A stretch of DNA of 64,000 nucleotides from Geomonas edaphica (GCF_004917075.1 NZ_SSYB01000006.1:96574-160573); one strand, 5' to 3'. Positions 54,121 to 62,824 are shown, numbered from the stretch's first letter. Notes: a model not told the origin generated them from the sequence alone. A program made the numbers and translations.

Positions 54121-54149
54121 TTGACTCGGCTGTGAAGGCTGTGTTACAA
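54121..54149 (+). promoter_or_regulatory. Promoter of the initiator tRNA gene
   Basis: TTGACT, 17 bases, TTACAA, ending 15 bases before the tRNA gene. It fits a sigma-70 promoter for a stable RNA. Confidence 0.7.
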
Positions 54150-54164
54150 GTTGGGACTCAATGA

Positions 54165-54241
<77 letters not shown>

Positions 54242-54249
54242 AATGCTAC

Positions 54250-54282
54250 AAGGGGTTAGCCGAATAGGCTAACCCCTTTTTT
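54250..54282 (+). terminator. Intrinsic terminator after the tRNA gene
   Basis: AAGGGGTTAGCC, loop GAATA, GGCTAACCCCTT, then T-run; 9 bases after the tRNA. Confidence 0.92.
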
Positions 54283-54407
54283 GCGTTCAGCGTGTACCAG
54301 TCGCAGCATGGAATTGCTGCCCACAGGTAAGCATCATGCACCACATGAGTCTGTTTTATTGATGCAGATCAAGGAAACGTGACTGTCAGCGTGCTATTCC
54401 TGTAATC

Positions 54408-54758
54408 ATGAGCGTCATTCGCATGACCATACGGAACGTTGCCATCATTCTCCTGATGCTTGTTCTGACTGTGCCTGCCACTGTTCGTGCCTATACTCTG
54501 GAAATGCCTGCAGCGCAAACGGCGCATGCCGACCTGTGTCATGATGCGGACAGCAGCGCCGATCACGGCTCGACCGGCGATCATCAGTCCGATATCCGCT
54601 GCTGCGAACTTGATTCCCCTTACCTCCTGCCATCTTCCCTGGGCCTTGTGACCCCCGCCGTGACCGGCACGCTTTCCTCCCCTTTCTACTGCAGGCAACT
54701 TGACGGTTACGCCCGAAGGATATATAAGCCACCCCGACAATCCGGTTGTTGCAGTTAA
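54408..54758 (+). CDS. Small exported Cys/His-containing protein, unknown family
   Basis: 116 aa with a signal peptide (MSVIRMTIRNVAIILLMLVLTVPATVRA). The mature part has clusters ADLCHDADSSADHGSTGDHQSDIRCCELDSPYLLPSSLGL and a C-terminal GCCS, so metal or redox binding is possible. No strong Shine-Dalgarno is visible before either ATG (54408 or 54423). It is followed 53 bases later by the DUF6448 gene and may be part of the same small operon. I do not recognise a family. Confidence 0.6.
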   Translation: MSVIRMTIRNVAIILLMLVLTVPATVRAYTLEMPAAQTAHADLCHDADSSADHGSTGDHQSDIRCCELDSPYLLPSSLGLVTPAVTGTLSSPFYCRQLDGYARRIYKPPRQSGCCS

Positions 54759-54811
54759 TTTCCTATCTCAAAGGCTTTAACTAACACGCACAACAACAGG
54801 AGATATTCGAC

Positions 54812-55465
54812 ATGAAAATCATGCACATACTGAAGATGACTTTGACTGGAGTTGCCGCGGTCGTGGCTCTTTCTTTCGGAGTGCCCCGTGATGCGGCGGC
54901 CCACTGTGACACGCTTGACGGCCCCGTCATTCAGGACGCGCACAAGGCGTTGGAGGCGAAAGACATCACCCCGGTTCTCAAATGGGTAAAAGCGAAAGAT
55001 GAAAAGGCGGTCAAGGCTGCCTTCAACAAGGCGCTGGCAGCGAAAGGCGCTCACAGTGAAGCCGCCCACCACAAATTCTTCGCCACTCTCGTGAAGATCC
55101 ATCGTGCGGGGGAGGGCGCCCCTTTCACCGGATTGAAACCTGCCGGTGAGGTGGAGCCTGCGGTAGCGGAGGCGGACAAGGCTCTTGCCGGCGGTTCGGC
55201 TGACGCCCTCGTGAAGCTTGTTACCGATGATGTTACGGCGGGCATCAAGAAGCGCTATGAGCGTGCAGCTGAGGCGTACAAACACAAGGATGAAAGCGTT
55301 GCCAAGGGGCGCGAGTTCGTCGAGACGTATGTTGAGTTCACGCATTACGTAGAAAAACTCCATATGGACGCTACCGGCAAAGGTGCCCATGGCGAACATA
55401 AGGAGCATAAGGAACATGGCAAACTGCACGGCGGACATGCCGAGCACGGCGCCGACAAACATTGA
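54812..55465 (+). CDS. DUF6448-like periplasmic protein with His-rich tail
   Basis: 217 aa; AGGAG lies 10 bases before the ATG. Signal peptide ending in AA before HCDTLDGPVIQDAHKAL, the signature of the DUF6448 group. The body is helical. The last 40 residues are His-rich (HGEHKEHKEHGKLHGGHAEHG), as in periplasmic metal-binding proteins. The role is unknown; metal or heavy-metal handling is a reasonable guess from the tail. It ends at a strong terminator. Confidence 0.82.
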   Translation: MKIMHILKMTLTGVAAVVALSFGVPRDAAAHCDTLDGPVIQDAHKALEAKDITPVLKWVKAKDEKAVKAAFNKALAAKGAHSEAAHHKFFATLVKIHRAGEGAPFTGLKPAGEVEPAVAEADKALAGGSADALVKLVTDDVTAGIKKRYERAAEAYKHKDESVAKGREFVETYVEFTHYVEKLHMDATGKGAHGEHKEHKEHGKLHGGHAEHGADKH

Positions 55466-55505
55466 CGTTTAGACGAAAGAGGCGGCCAGCCTGAGATGAA
55501 AAAGG

Positions 55506-55542
55506 AAGTGCCAGTTGCGATCGCCGCAACTGGCACTTTTTT
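55506..55542 (+). terminator. Intrinsic terminator after the DUF6448 gene
   Basis: AAGTGCCAGTTGCG, a short loop, CGCAACTGGCACTT, then six T; the stem is perfect. Confidence 0.93.
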
Positions 55543-55572
55543 GTGTATGACCATCTCAGCCCTGGCCTGTGC

Positions 55573-56079
55573 TCAATGAGCCTGCGCCAGCTCGGTGAAC
55601 CCGCAACGATTAGCACCCCTCGAGCGGAATTCCTCGAGGTGCAGTGAAGAGGATAGTTGTCGGTGGACAGTCGAGCCGTGCAAGGCTGGAGTGGACATCC
55701 TCCCCATCAGAAACCGCTCGAAAGCCTTGTCGTGGGTTTCGATGTGGTGCAAGACGACTTCGTGCAACTCATAAAGATCGTCCATCCTCTGCTGGGAGCG
55801 GGACCACCGCCAGCAAAGAGCGGCGATGGTTTTGCAGATCACCATATGATCAAGTTCATGTCTCGTCCTCTCAGGATAGTAGGTAGCCAGCATGGCCGCA
55901 TTTTCGGCGCGGGCGTGGTCCATGGTGTTGCTCAGTAGACGCTGGAGCCTCTTTCCCGACCTTTCCGCACAACCGTGCTCTGCATCGAAGATGACGTCGT
56001 CCATGACTTCGAGGATATTGGCGTATCTGCTGTCGTATCCGTACCCGAGGTTATCGCGTAGCTGCAGCTGCTGTTCCAT
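55573..56079 (-). CDS. Hemerythrin-like protein
   Basis: 168 aa, no signal peptide. The central helices carry the hemerythrin pattern: HARAENAAMLATYYPERTRHELDHMVICKTIAAL and then LHEVVLHHIETHDKAFERFL, matching HxxxE..YP....HxxxH and HxxxxD ligand spacing. A first His/Asp pair (YDSRYANILEVMDDVIFDAEHG) lies upstream. It could bind a diiron centre and sense or carry oxygen. The last 30 residues have no counterpart. It lies next to the DUF6448 gene on the opposite strand. Confidence 0.75.
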   Translation of the reverse strand: MEQQLQLRDNLGYGYDSRYANILEVMDDVIFDAEHGCAERSGKRLQRLLSNTMDHARAENAAMLATYYPERTRHELDHMVICKTIAALCWRWSRSQQRMDDLYELHEVVLHHIETHDKAFERFLMGRMSTPALHGSTVHRQLSSSLHLEEFRSRGANRCGFTELAQAH

Positions 56080-56141
56080 GACTTTCCCGTCTCCATAGTA
56101 TTTCCCGACATTCGCCAGGTACGTCGTCCCGCCCTGATGCT

Positions 56142-57056
56142 TTACAAAAGGTCGAAGGTCTTGCTCAGTTTCAACTCGATGCGGTACCCCTCGGACGGAG
56201 TATTGGCTTCATACCAGCGGGCGAAGGGGAACATGGCCGCCAGTCCCGCCGCGAAGCCGCCGGGCTTGTACTTGAACGCCACCTTGGGCCCGGCATACCA
56301 CTCGTTCTTGGAGTCGTTCTGACTCTTGCCGTCCTTCTCGCTGCTGGCGTTCCAGTCGAACTGCGATTCAGCCCCCATGTCGAAATACTCGTTCACGGCA
56401 TAGCCCCAGGCGCTGGTGCTCCTTATGTAGGTAGGCTTGCGGTAGGAGTGGGAGCCTTCGGTGAAGGTGTAGACGTGGATCTCCTGGTCGAGGCGGTGCG
56501 ACCCGGTCGAGTAGGTGAGGCCCACGGCGCCGCCGGTGCCCCAGGCAGCGTTGCCGACAAAGTCGACGCTTTTGTCGCTGACGCCAGTCGTCGGAACGAC
56601 GAGACCTACGTCGACCGCCAGGTCGAAAAGCGACCCTTTGGATTGGTTCATAAGCACCTTGTGCAGGGCGATCGCGGTGTCACCTATCCACCCCAAGTGC
56701 TCACCTTTGCCGGTCACGTTGTTCTTCTTATAGACATCGTAAAGGGGGGTTGCCGTGCGGACGTCGAGACCTTCGATAATGCCGTAGCGCAGTTTCACCA
56801 CCCCGACATTCTTGGTCAGCTTCACGTTTTCGTTCACTTCATTGCTGCCCTTGCGGATGCCGTCAGTCTCACAGTACTGGTAATTGAGAAGGACGCCGAG
56901 CTTCCCCACCGGGAACCCGGTGCCGGCGGGACCAAAGGCCGAGATGGTCGGCCCGAAGGGGCGGGGGGCGGCGGGGGCATCGGCGCCCCAGGATAGGCCG
57001 GCGCAGGTGCAAAGTGCCACGAGGGAAAGCGGGATGATGCGCTTGCTGAATTTCAT
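56142..57056 (-). CDS. Outer-membrane channel, MetA/phenol-degradation-type transporter
   Basis: 304 aa, signal peptide MKFSKRIIPLSLVALCTCAGLSWG. The mature protein is a beta-barrel with the family start PVGKLGVLLNYQYCETDG, then alternating strands (RLDQEIHVYTFTEGSHSY, GAESQFDWNASSEKDGK) and the end GYRIELKLSKTFDLL. The family (Pfam phenol_MetA_deg) comprises outer-membrane channels for hydrophobic or aromatic compounds. It is the last gene of the assT cluster and could import aryl substrates for AssT. The substrate is inferred. Confidence 0.82.
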   Translation of the reverse strand: MKFSKRIIPLSLVALCTCAGLSWGADAPAAPRPFGPTISAFGPAGTGFPVGKLGVLLNYQYCETDGIRKGSNEVNENVKLTKNVGVVKLRYGIIEGLDVRTATPLYDVYKKNNVTGKGEHLGWIGDTAIALHKVLMNQSKGSLFDLAVDVGLVVPTTGVSDKSVDFVGNAAWGTGGAVGLTYSTGSHRLDQEIHVYTFTEGSHSYRKPTYIRSTSAWGYAVNEYFDMGAESQFDWNASSEKDGKSQNDSKNEWYAGPKVAFKYKPGGFAAGLAAMFPFARWYEANTPSEGYRIELKLSKTFDLL

Positions 57057-57090
57057 GACTTACTCCTTTGATCTGTGTCGCGTCGGTTGC

Positions 57091-57528
57091 TTACCGAACT
57101 GCGGTGAATGAAGCGTTGTCCTGCGGATAAGGCACTAACCTGACGCCTGCCTCTTTCGCCTTGGTCACCCCGCCGTCGACGTTCGTTACCGAGGTGAAAC
57201 CGTGATGCGCGAGGTACCGGCTGACCTTGTCGGAACGGTTCCCTGTCCTGCAGATGATGGCGATCCTATCGTTGGGGGTGACGTAGCGCTTCAGCTTGGC
57301 CAGAAAGGCCTCGGCGTCGTAGCTCTTGTCCTCCCGGAAGAAGGTAAGGCCGAGAGCGCCCTTCACGACGCCGGTTTCCCGCCATTCTTTTTCCGTACGG
57401 ATGTCGATGATTTTCACTCCCGACGAGAGAAGCTCGGGAGTCAGGGGGGCGTAGCGCACCTGGCTCCCGGCCAGGGCGGCAAGGCTGCTGAGGATCAGGA
57501 TTGAGACGGTAATGATCAAAATTCTCAT
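57091..57528 (-). CDS. Periplasmic rhodanese-domain protein
   Basis: ATG at 57528; the longer overlapping frame is the shadow of ccdA. It is 145 aa with signal peptide MRILIITVSILILSSLAALAG. The rhodanese fold has SGVKIIDIRTEKEWRETGVVKGALGL, the catalytic loop CRTGNRSDKVS with the active Cys, and GFTSVTNVDGGV. It transfers sulfur as a persulfide in the periplasm. It is encoded between the outer-membrane channel and ccdA in the disulfide gene cluster, 26 bases from ccdA. Confidence 0.85.
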   Translation of the reverse strand: MRILIITVSILILSSLAALAGSQVRYAPLTPELLSSGVKIIDIRTEKEWRETGVVKGALGLTFFREDKSYDAEAFLAKLKRYVTPNDRIAIICRTGNRSDKVSRYLAHHGFTSVTNVDGGVTKAKEAGVRLVPYPQDNASFTAVR

Positions 57529-57554
57529 GGTGATATGCCTCTTTGCGGATGGAT

Positions 57555-58307
57555 TCAGACGCCGGCCGGGAGCAACTGGTACAGCACGGTGCTCATGGTG
57601 TTGAAGAGGCCGAAGAAGAGCAGGATCCCCACGATCATGAGCAGCAGACCGGTGAAGAACTCCATCTTCCTGATATGAACCCTGAAGCGTTTGAAGAAAT
57701 CGAGAAAGCCGTGGAAGAGCAGGCCCGAGACGATGAACGGGATGCCGAGCCCCGCCGCGTAGCTCCCCAAAAGGAACATGCTCTTTCCCGCCGAACCGGA
57801 AGTGCCCGCGGCCATGGCGAGGATGGCGCCGAGGATCGGGCCGATGCACGGGGTCCAGCCCGCCGCGAAGGCGATCCCGACGAGGAAGGTGCCCGCGAGT
57901 CCGCCCGGCTTTCTCTGCAGCTGGATCCTTTTGTCCCCGAGGAGGACTCCGAAATGGAACAGCCCTGACATGTGGACCCCGAAGAGGAAGATCAGCAATC
58001 CGCCGGCGCGCTGCAGCCAGACGAGCCCGTCCTTCATGACCGACTGGAAGGTGGTGGAGGCGACCCCGGCGATAGCCCCCATGCCGATGAAGACCGCGGA
58101 GAAGCCGAGGACGAAGGTGACCGAGTGGAGGAGGACGGTCAGGCGCACCTTCCTGGCCGGGTGGGCTTCCTGCAGTTGCCCGAAAGAGAGTCCCGTTATG
58201 TAGGTGATGTAGGAGGGGATCAGCGGCAGCACGCATGGGGAAAAGAAGGAGAGAAAGCCCGCTGAGAATGCGATCCAGAAGGTGATGTCCGAGCCGAAAA
58301 AAGTCAT
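57555..58307 (-). CDS. ccdA: CcdA-family thiol-disulfide transmembrane reductase
   Basis: A 250-aa six-helix membrane protein. The two catalytic Cys are in FFSPCVLPLIPSYI (Cys25) and GWTPCIGPIL (Cys154), as in CcdA/ScsB. It carries electrons from cytoplasmic thioredoxin to periplasmic thiol proteins such as TlpA. The gene is 13 bases from the TlpA gene, in the same unit. It follows assT and probably serves the reducing side of that periplasmic disulfide network. Confidence 0.92.
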   Translation of the reverse strand: MTFFGSDITFWIAFSAGFLSFFSPCVLPLIPSYITYITGLSFGQLQEAHPARKVRLTVLLHSVTFVLGFSAVFIGMGAIAGVASTTFQSVMKDGLVWLQRAGGLLIFLFGVHMSGLFHFGVLLGDKRIQLQRKPGGLAGTFLVGIAFAAGWTPCIGPILGAILAMAAGTSGSAGKSMFLLGSYAAGLGIPFIVSGLLFHGFLDFFKRFRVHIRKMEFFTGLLLMIVGILLFFGLFNTMSTVLYQLLPAGV

Positions 58308-58320
58308 GGCTATCCCTCCG

Positions 58321-58824
58321 CTACAGCGACTTCAGGTAGCTTACGACCTGGGAAGAATCCCACGGGATCCCGCCGGTCACCCGTTGCCGCAGCACTCCCT
58401 TGCGGTCGACGATGAAGGTGTCGGGCAGGCGGTTCGCGCCGTAGCGCTGCTGCACGAACCCGCTCGCGTCGCTGAGAAAATCGAAGGCGAAGGGGAGCTT
58501 GCGAAACCTTTCCGGGATCTTTTTCTCGACGTTGACCGCGAGGATCACGAGGTCCCCCTTGGGGAAGGCCTTTACCAGCCGGTCCATGGAGGGCATCTCG
58601 TCGCGGCAGTAGGGGCACCAGGAAGCCCAGAAGTTCACGAGGACGATCTTGCCGCGGTACTGGGCGAGGCTTTTGCCTTCGCCGGCGATGCCGGGGAGCC
58701 TGAAGTCCGGGGCCGGCGCGCCGATCCGGACCGAAGCGTCATCCTGGGCTTTGCCCGGTGCCGACACGGCAAGCACCGTCAGGGTCATGAGGCAGGCGCA
58801 GATGTAGCGGACCAATCGTTTCAT
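58321..58824 (-). CDS. TlpA/ResA-like thioredoxin
   Basis: 167 aa with signal peptide MKRLVRYICACLMTLTVLAVSAPGKA. The AhpC/TSA-type thioredoxin fold carries FWASWCPYCRDEM (Cys70, Cys73) and RLPDTFIVDRKGVLRQRVTGG with the cis-Pro after it. It is a periplasmic thiol reductase, probably reduced by the CcdA encoded downstream. It is between assT and ccdA. Confidence 0.93.
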   Translation of the reverse strand: MKRLVRYICACLMTLTVLAVSAPGKAQDDASVRIGAPAPDFRLPGIAGEGKSLAQYRGKIVLVNFWASWCPYCRDEMPSMDRLVKAFPKGDLVILAVNVEKKIPERFRKLPFAFDFLSDASGFVQQRYGANRLPDTFIVDRKGVLRQRVTGGIPWDSSQVVSYLKSL

Positions 58825-58920
58825 GGTGACAACCTCTCTAATGCGGTTTCCGGGGTGGTGGAATCGTGCGGTGCCTCAGGCTGAAGGAGATCCTTCAACC
58901 TGAGGTGTTTTGCCGGATGG

Positions 58921-60801
58921 TTACTTGTTGGTGAAGGCTTTATCCACGCTGAACGGCATGGCTTGGTAGCCGGTGGTGTCTTTCAGCTGGATCTCGACCG
59001 CCGGCTCTTTCTCGCCGTAGTTGAACTCCATGATGTACGGGTTCGGGTCGGTCTTGAACGCGCCGGTGGTGATGTCGAAGTCGGCGCCGGCGGTTGCCGA
59101 GTAGACGAACACGGAGTCCTTGTCGGCCTGGTATTCGGTGAGTGAGGTCACCGGGCTGTACCAGCCGTTGCCGCGCTCTTTGCCGAACTCCCAGATCTGC
59201 TCGACGGTCATCTTCTTCTGGTCGATCTTGTAGATGACGGCGCGGGAGTACTTCATGCTCGGCAGGGCGGGCTGCTCCATGCCGCGACTGTCGCCGTTGT
59301 CGAAGACGCTCACGTAGATGATGTCGCCCTTGGACTTGCTGTCGATCTTGAACGCGGTGTGCTGCGTCCAGGTCCAGTCGAAACCGCCCTCTTCGTTCTC
59401 GTAACCGGGGCACTTGGAGCCGCCTGCCTCGCATACGATCTTGTTACCCTTGGAATCGACAGGGGTCAGGAACTTGCCCTGGTATTCCTTCTTCCACCCC
59501 TCGGGGCTGCCCATGATCCACTTCACCTGCTTGTCACGGCCGATCTTGACGACCGCCGACTGGTGGCGGGAGCTGATGATGATGGAATCGTCCTCGGCGT
59601 CATGGTCGACGCTGTTCACGTGCGCCCAGTTCCTGCCCGGTCCGACGCCGACGATGTCGCCGAACTTGTCGCTCGCGTCCTGCTTGGCGAGTTCCTCGGC
59701 GCTCATGGTGTGGCCTGCCTTGCTGGCGTCGATGTTGAGGCACACGGCACCCTGGTCGAGCACCTTCATGTTGACGTCGCGATACGGGTCGAGAATGTCG
59801 AAGAGGCGCCACTCGTCCTTGACGAGGCCGGTGTCAGGCTCGACCTCGATGATCACGTCGCGTACGGTGCGCACGTTTCTGCCGTCGGCCCGCTTCAGGT
59901 TGGAGCTCGCCACGCGGAGGAAGTAGTTGCCGTTGGGTGAGTTGTCCATGGAGTGGGAGAAGTCGTTGTAACCGGCGGGAAGCTCGCGGTTGAAGACTTC
60001 CTTGCCCATGATGTCGTACTTCACGTAGCGCTGGCCGAAGCCCCAGCTCATGGCACCGTCGTTGTTCTGCTTGAAGCCCATCATGACGCCCGCGTTGTAG
60101 ATCGACTTCAGATCGTAGATGGTGTCGGGTTTCATGTACCAGCGGACTTCGCCCTTGGTGTCGACGATGAAGTTCTGCGGGTAGTAGTTCCACTCAAGTG
60201 CGCCGCCGGTCGGGTTGTTCCAGACCGCCCTGGTCCCTTTGCCCGCCTTGTGCAGGAAGTTGTTCACGAAATAAAGTCGGTCGCCGAACTTCTTGTCCAC
60301 CTTTTTGACGTTAGCCCCGGAGAAGAGGGCGGCCTTCAGCGTCTTGGTGGCGTTCGGCTCGGAATACACCGGGGGGGCGTAGAGGGTGTAGCTTTCCTTC
60401 GCCTGCTCCCACTTGCCGTTGAAGAGCTTCGAGTACTCGACCTCGACCGTATTGACGTAGTCCGCATAAAGACCGAAGACCGGGATGCCGCCGTGGGTCA
60501 GAAGATGCTTGTTGGCGACGCGGTATTTGATTTCCTGCCCGTCCGCCTTCGGGACGATCCGTACCGTGACGTCCTTGAGGACGTACCCGCCGTTTTTGAT
60601 GATCGCGGTCAGGGGGGCGAGATCATAGGGGTTCATGACGACCTCGCCGAGTTTACCCTGAACCTGGTAGTCGACATGCGGGCCGCTCGCACCGCCGATG
60701 GCGAGCGCCATGGTCGGTACCGCCGCTCCGAGCATGGCGGAGCACAACACGAGCCGCGCCACTCTTCCGGTTTTCACCAATGCTGCTTTTCGACAGTTCA
60801 T
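58921..60801 (-). CDS. assT: Periplasmic aryl-sulfate sulfotransferase (AssT)
   Basis: ATG at 60801 with AAGGAG upstream; the longer frame to 61509 is the shadow of dsbI. It is 626 aa with a signal peptide (ALVKTGRVARLVLCSAMLGAAVPTMALA). It has the PAPS-independent aryl-sulfotransferase fold, a six-blade propeller with an Ig-like N-terminal domain. The catalytic motifs are FSHSMDNSPNGN, HVNSVDHDAEDDSIIISSRHQSAVVKIGR and WTQHTAFKID; by homology to E. coli AssT these hold the three His, including the sulfated one, and the Arg. It moves sulfate between phenolic esters and phenols in the periplasm. It is preceded by dsbI and dsbL as in uropathogenic E. coli, where the pair oxidises AssT. Confidence 0.93.
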   Translation of the reverse strand: MNCRKAALVKTGRVARLVLCSAMLGAAVPTMALAIGGASGPHVDYQVQGKLGEVVMNPYDLAPLTAIIKNGGYVLKDVTVRIVPKADGQEIKYRVANKHLLTHGGIPVFGLYADYVNTVEVEYSKLFNGKWEQAKESYTLYAPPVYSEPNATKTLKAALFSGANVKKVDKKFGDRLYFVNNFLHKAGKGTRAVWNNPTGGALEWNYYPQNFIVDTKGEVRWYMKPDTIYDLKSIYNAGVMMGFKQNNDGAMSWGFGQRYVKYDIMGKEVFNRELPAGYNDFSHSMDNSPNGNYFLRVASSNLKRADGRNVRTVRDVIIEVEPDTGLVKDEWRLFDILDPYRDVNMKVLDQGAVCLNIDASKAGHTMSAEELAKQDASDKFGDIVGVGPGRNWAHVNSVDHDAEDDSIIISSRHQSAVVKIGRDKQVKWIMGSPEGWKKEYQGKFLTPVDSKGNKIVCEAGGSKCPGYENEEGGFDWTWTQHTAFKIDSKSKGDIIYVSVFDNGDSRGMEQPALPSMKYSRAVIYKIDQKKMTVEQIWEFGKERGNGWYSPVTSLTEYQADKDSVFVYSATAGADFDITTGAFKTDPNPYIMEFNYGEKEPAVEIQLKDTTGYQAMPFSVDKAFTNK

Positions 60802-60860
60802 ACTGATCTCCTTTTTTGTTGTCGGGGGCGGACATGCCGCCCCTCGCGCCGAGATTGTCG

Positions 60861-61568
60861 TTATGCCAACTTGCCGGTGTAGCTGGAAGTTTCTACGTGT
60901 GCTGCGGCTTGGCGCTTGCGTACCAGGGTGACGACCCAGCAGGCTGCCGCTACCAGAAGGGCCAGGAGGATGACGCCGAAGGTGATGACGGTGCACTGCG
61001 CCATGTTCATGAAGTGTGCGGGCGGCCAGAGGTACCACCCTTCGGAGTAGAAGTCGGTGATGGCCTTCTGCATGGGGCTCAGTTGCGCGCCGTCGGGGAT
61101 GATCGGGTTGTCGTAGCCGCAGTCGCCCGTCGGCTTGAACCATTCCGGAGACCACTTGTCGAGCGGCAGGTGGAACGGGAAGGTGGGCTCCGGGGAGCAC
61201 CCCTGCACGCCGAAGAGGTCGTCGCTGTGGGCTGCGTGGTGGATCTTGTTGAGCTTTATGCTGTAGAGAACACCCTTGAAGCTTCCCCAGATGGCGAACA
61301 GGTAGCCGGCGATCTTCAAGCCGGTGTTCGAAGGCTTGATGGCGGCGAGGATGCCGCCGAAGGCCATGGCGAAGAAGGCGAGCCTTATGTAGACGCACTG
61401 CTCGCAGGGCCTCATGTAGAGCCAGATCTGGAACACCGAGTGGGCCAGGATAACCATGAAGAGGCTGAGCCCCGCCATGAAGATCCAGAGAAACCGCTTG
61501 TCCTGCCAATTGCTGATGGTACCTACCGGGTCCGACCTGAAGTTGCCGATCATTTCTGAGAGTTTCAC
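60861..61568 (-). CDS. dsbI: DsbI-like disulfide oxidoreductase (DsbB family)
   Basis: GTG at 61568 with AGGAG at 7 bases, 235 aa. Four or more membrane segments and a DsbB-type first pair MRPCEQCVYIRLAFFAMA. The second pair lies in a large periplasmic loop (GVQGCSPEP and GDCGYDNP), longer than in DsbB. It reoxidises DsbL, passing electrons to quinone. It lies 12 bases after dsbL and 60 before assT; the long loop is as in DsbI proteins of assT clusters. Confidence 0.9.
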   Translation of the reverse strand: MKLSEMIGNFRSDPVGTISNWQDKRFLWIFMAGLSLFMVILAHSVFQIWLYMRPCEQCVYIRLAFFAMAFGGILAAIKPSNTGLKIAGYLFAIWGSFKGVLYSIKLNKIHHAAHSDDLFGVQGCSPEPTFPFHLPLDKWSPEWFKPTGDCGYDNPIIPDGAQLSPMQKAITDFYSEGWYLWPPAHFMNMAQCTVITFGVILLALLVAAACWVVTLVRKRQAAAHVETSSYTGKLA

Positions 61569-61579
61569 GACGCGTCTCC

Positions 61580-62242
61580 TTATTTGGTCTTCAGCTCGTT
61601 GATAAGCTTCAGCATGCCGTCTATGGAGGTGATGTTCTTGGTCATGATGAGGTACTTGCCGTTGACGACGAAGCCGGGGACGCCCTGGACCTTGGCGACG
61701 TCGTAGGACTGGTCCCACTCTTTCAAAAGCGCCTTGACCTTGGGATCCGCTTTTGCCTTGTCGAACTCGGCCTTGCTCATGCCGACTGCGTCGAGACCGG
61801 TCTTAAGGTAGGAGTCGGGGCCCGCATCCCAGCGCTCTTTCTTGTCGTGGTAGGCGGTGTAGTAGGCCATCTTCGCTTTTTTCAGCAGGGATTTTTCGGT
61901 GTAAAGATCGCGGTCGGAGAGGCCGGCCTTCTGGTCTTTCAGGAGCAGTACTGCGAAGAGCTCGCTACCCTGAACGCCGTATTTACCCTTGGTCTTCAGA
62001 TGGAAGGGGCGGAACTTGAGATCGCTCGGCAGCTTGGGCACCAGGTTCGGAGTGATCTTTTTGTCGTACTTGTAGCAGAAGGGGCAGTCGTAGCTGAACA
62101 CCTTGATCAGGGTGCCCTGGGCGTTCGGGATCGGTTTGGCGAGTTTCACGTAGTCGGTCCCTTCGGTGAAGGCGAAGCTGGTTGCGGCGAAAAGGGCTAC
62201 GATGGCAAAACTTGCGGCGATTTTTTTGACGAATTTGAACAT
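61580..62242 (-). CDS. dsbL: DsbL-like thiol oxidase (DsbA family)
   Basis: 220 aa with signal peptide MFKFVKKIAASFAIVALFAATSFA. The thioredoxin/DsbA fold carries CPFC (Cys53, Cys56), and QGVPGFVVNGKYLIM contains the cis-Pro. It introduces disulfides into periplasmic substrates. In the assT-dsbL-dsbI gene group it is specific for AssT. It is the first gene of this minus-strand cluster, so its upstream region controls all seven genes or a part of them. Confidence 0.9.
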   Translation of the reverse strand: MFKFVKKIAASFAIVALFAATSFAFTEGTDYVKLAKPIPNAQGTLIKVFSYDCPFCYKYDKKITPNLVPKLPSDLKFRPFHLKTKGKYGVQGSELFAVLLLKDQKAGLSDRDLYTEKSLLKKAKMAYYTAYHDKKERWDAGPDSYLKTGLDAVGMSKAEFDKAKADPKVKALLKEWDQSYDVAKVQGVPGFVVNGKYLIMTKNITSIDGMLKLINELKTK

Positions 62243-62824
62243 GATCTCTCTCCTTTGTGACTGTGACGTATGGTTGTTAATGCTGTTCCTGGCCTCGTTC
62301 GGTATCGTTTGACATGCGGTTGCGGTGTCTCCCTCCTTTCCTCCTGGTGCCGGTTTGGTGATAGTGTTTGCCGTGTTTATACTGTTGTTGTGAACCGGAC
62401 TGCTGATTTGTGCGGTTAGCTGGCCTTGCTGGTTTCTTTTGATGTCATATTTTGCTTTTTGGTTTATTTAACAAAACCAAAAGCTGGTCGTCAAGCATTT
62501 TTTTACGTTTTTTTTGCTGCCGCCGCTGCCGCTTCCTGCAGAAGCATTTCCGTGCTCTGCTGGTCCGCGAGCGAGAGGTTGGTAAGTCAGCTAAACTGAG
62601 GGGGTACGGGGAAATTGAGCTGTGTGTAAAGCTGGTTGGTAAGTGCAGTCGCGTGATGATGGGGGAGGCTTGAAGGGGATTAGGACTTTTCGGTTTACAT
62701 CATTTGTTATATTGAAGTAAACTAAATCGGCTTTCCGGCGCAGTCAGCTGTGGATGCGGAAGCTTTTGTGCAAGCCGGACATGCCGTTTCACGAACCAGC
62801 GAACAGTTTTGACGAGGGTGCCCT
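62243..62824. other. Divergent regulatory region between dsbL and the sensor kinase
   Basis: About 580 bases without a supported gene (the 62452-62673 frame lacks a ribosome site). It contains G/C-rich tracts at 62320-62345, an A+T-rich stretch at 62440-62510 with an inverted repeat, and must carry both promoters. Confidence 0.5.
62454..62483. promoter_or_regulatory. Inverted repeat, operator candidate
   Basis: GCTTTTTGGTTT and AAAACCAAAAGC pair almost perfectly around a short A+T-rich centre. It lies 210 bases before dsbL and 340 before the sensor kinase gene. A regulator binding site is inferred; no protein is identified. Confidence 0.4.

Noticed and set aside
57528-58236. N-terminal extension of the rhodanese protein
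   Set aside because: The extension lies antiphase on the ccdA coding sequence and is Arg/His-rich, while the ATG at 57528 opens a signal peptide.
60802-61509. N-terminal extension of AssT
   Set aside because: It is the shifted frame of dsbI. The ATG at 60801 has a ribosome site and signal peptide.
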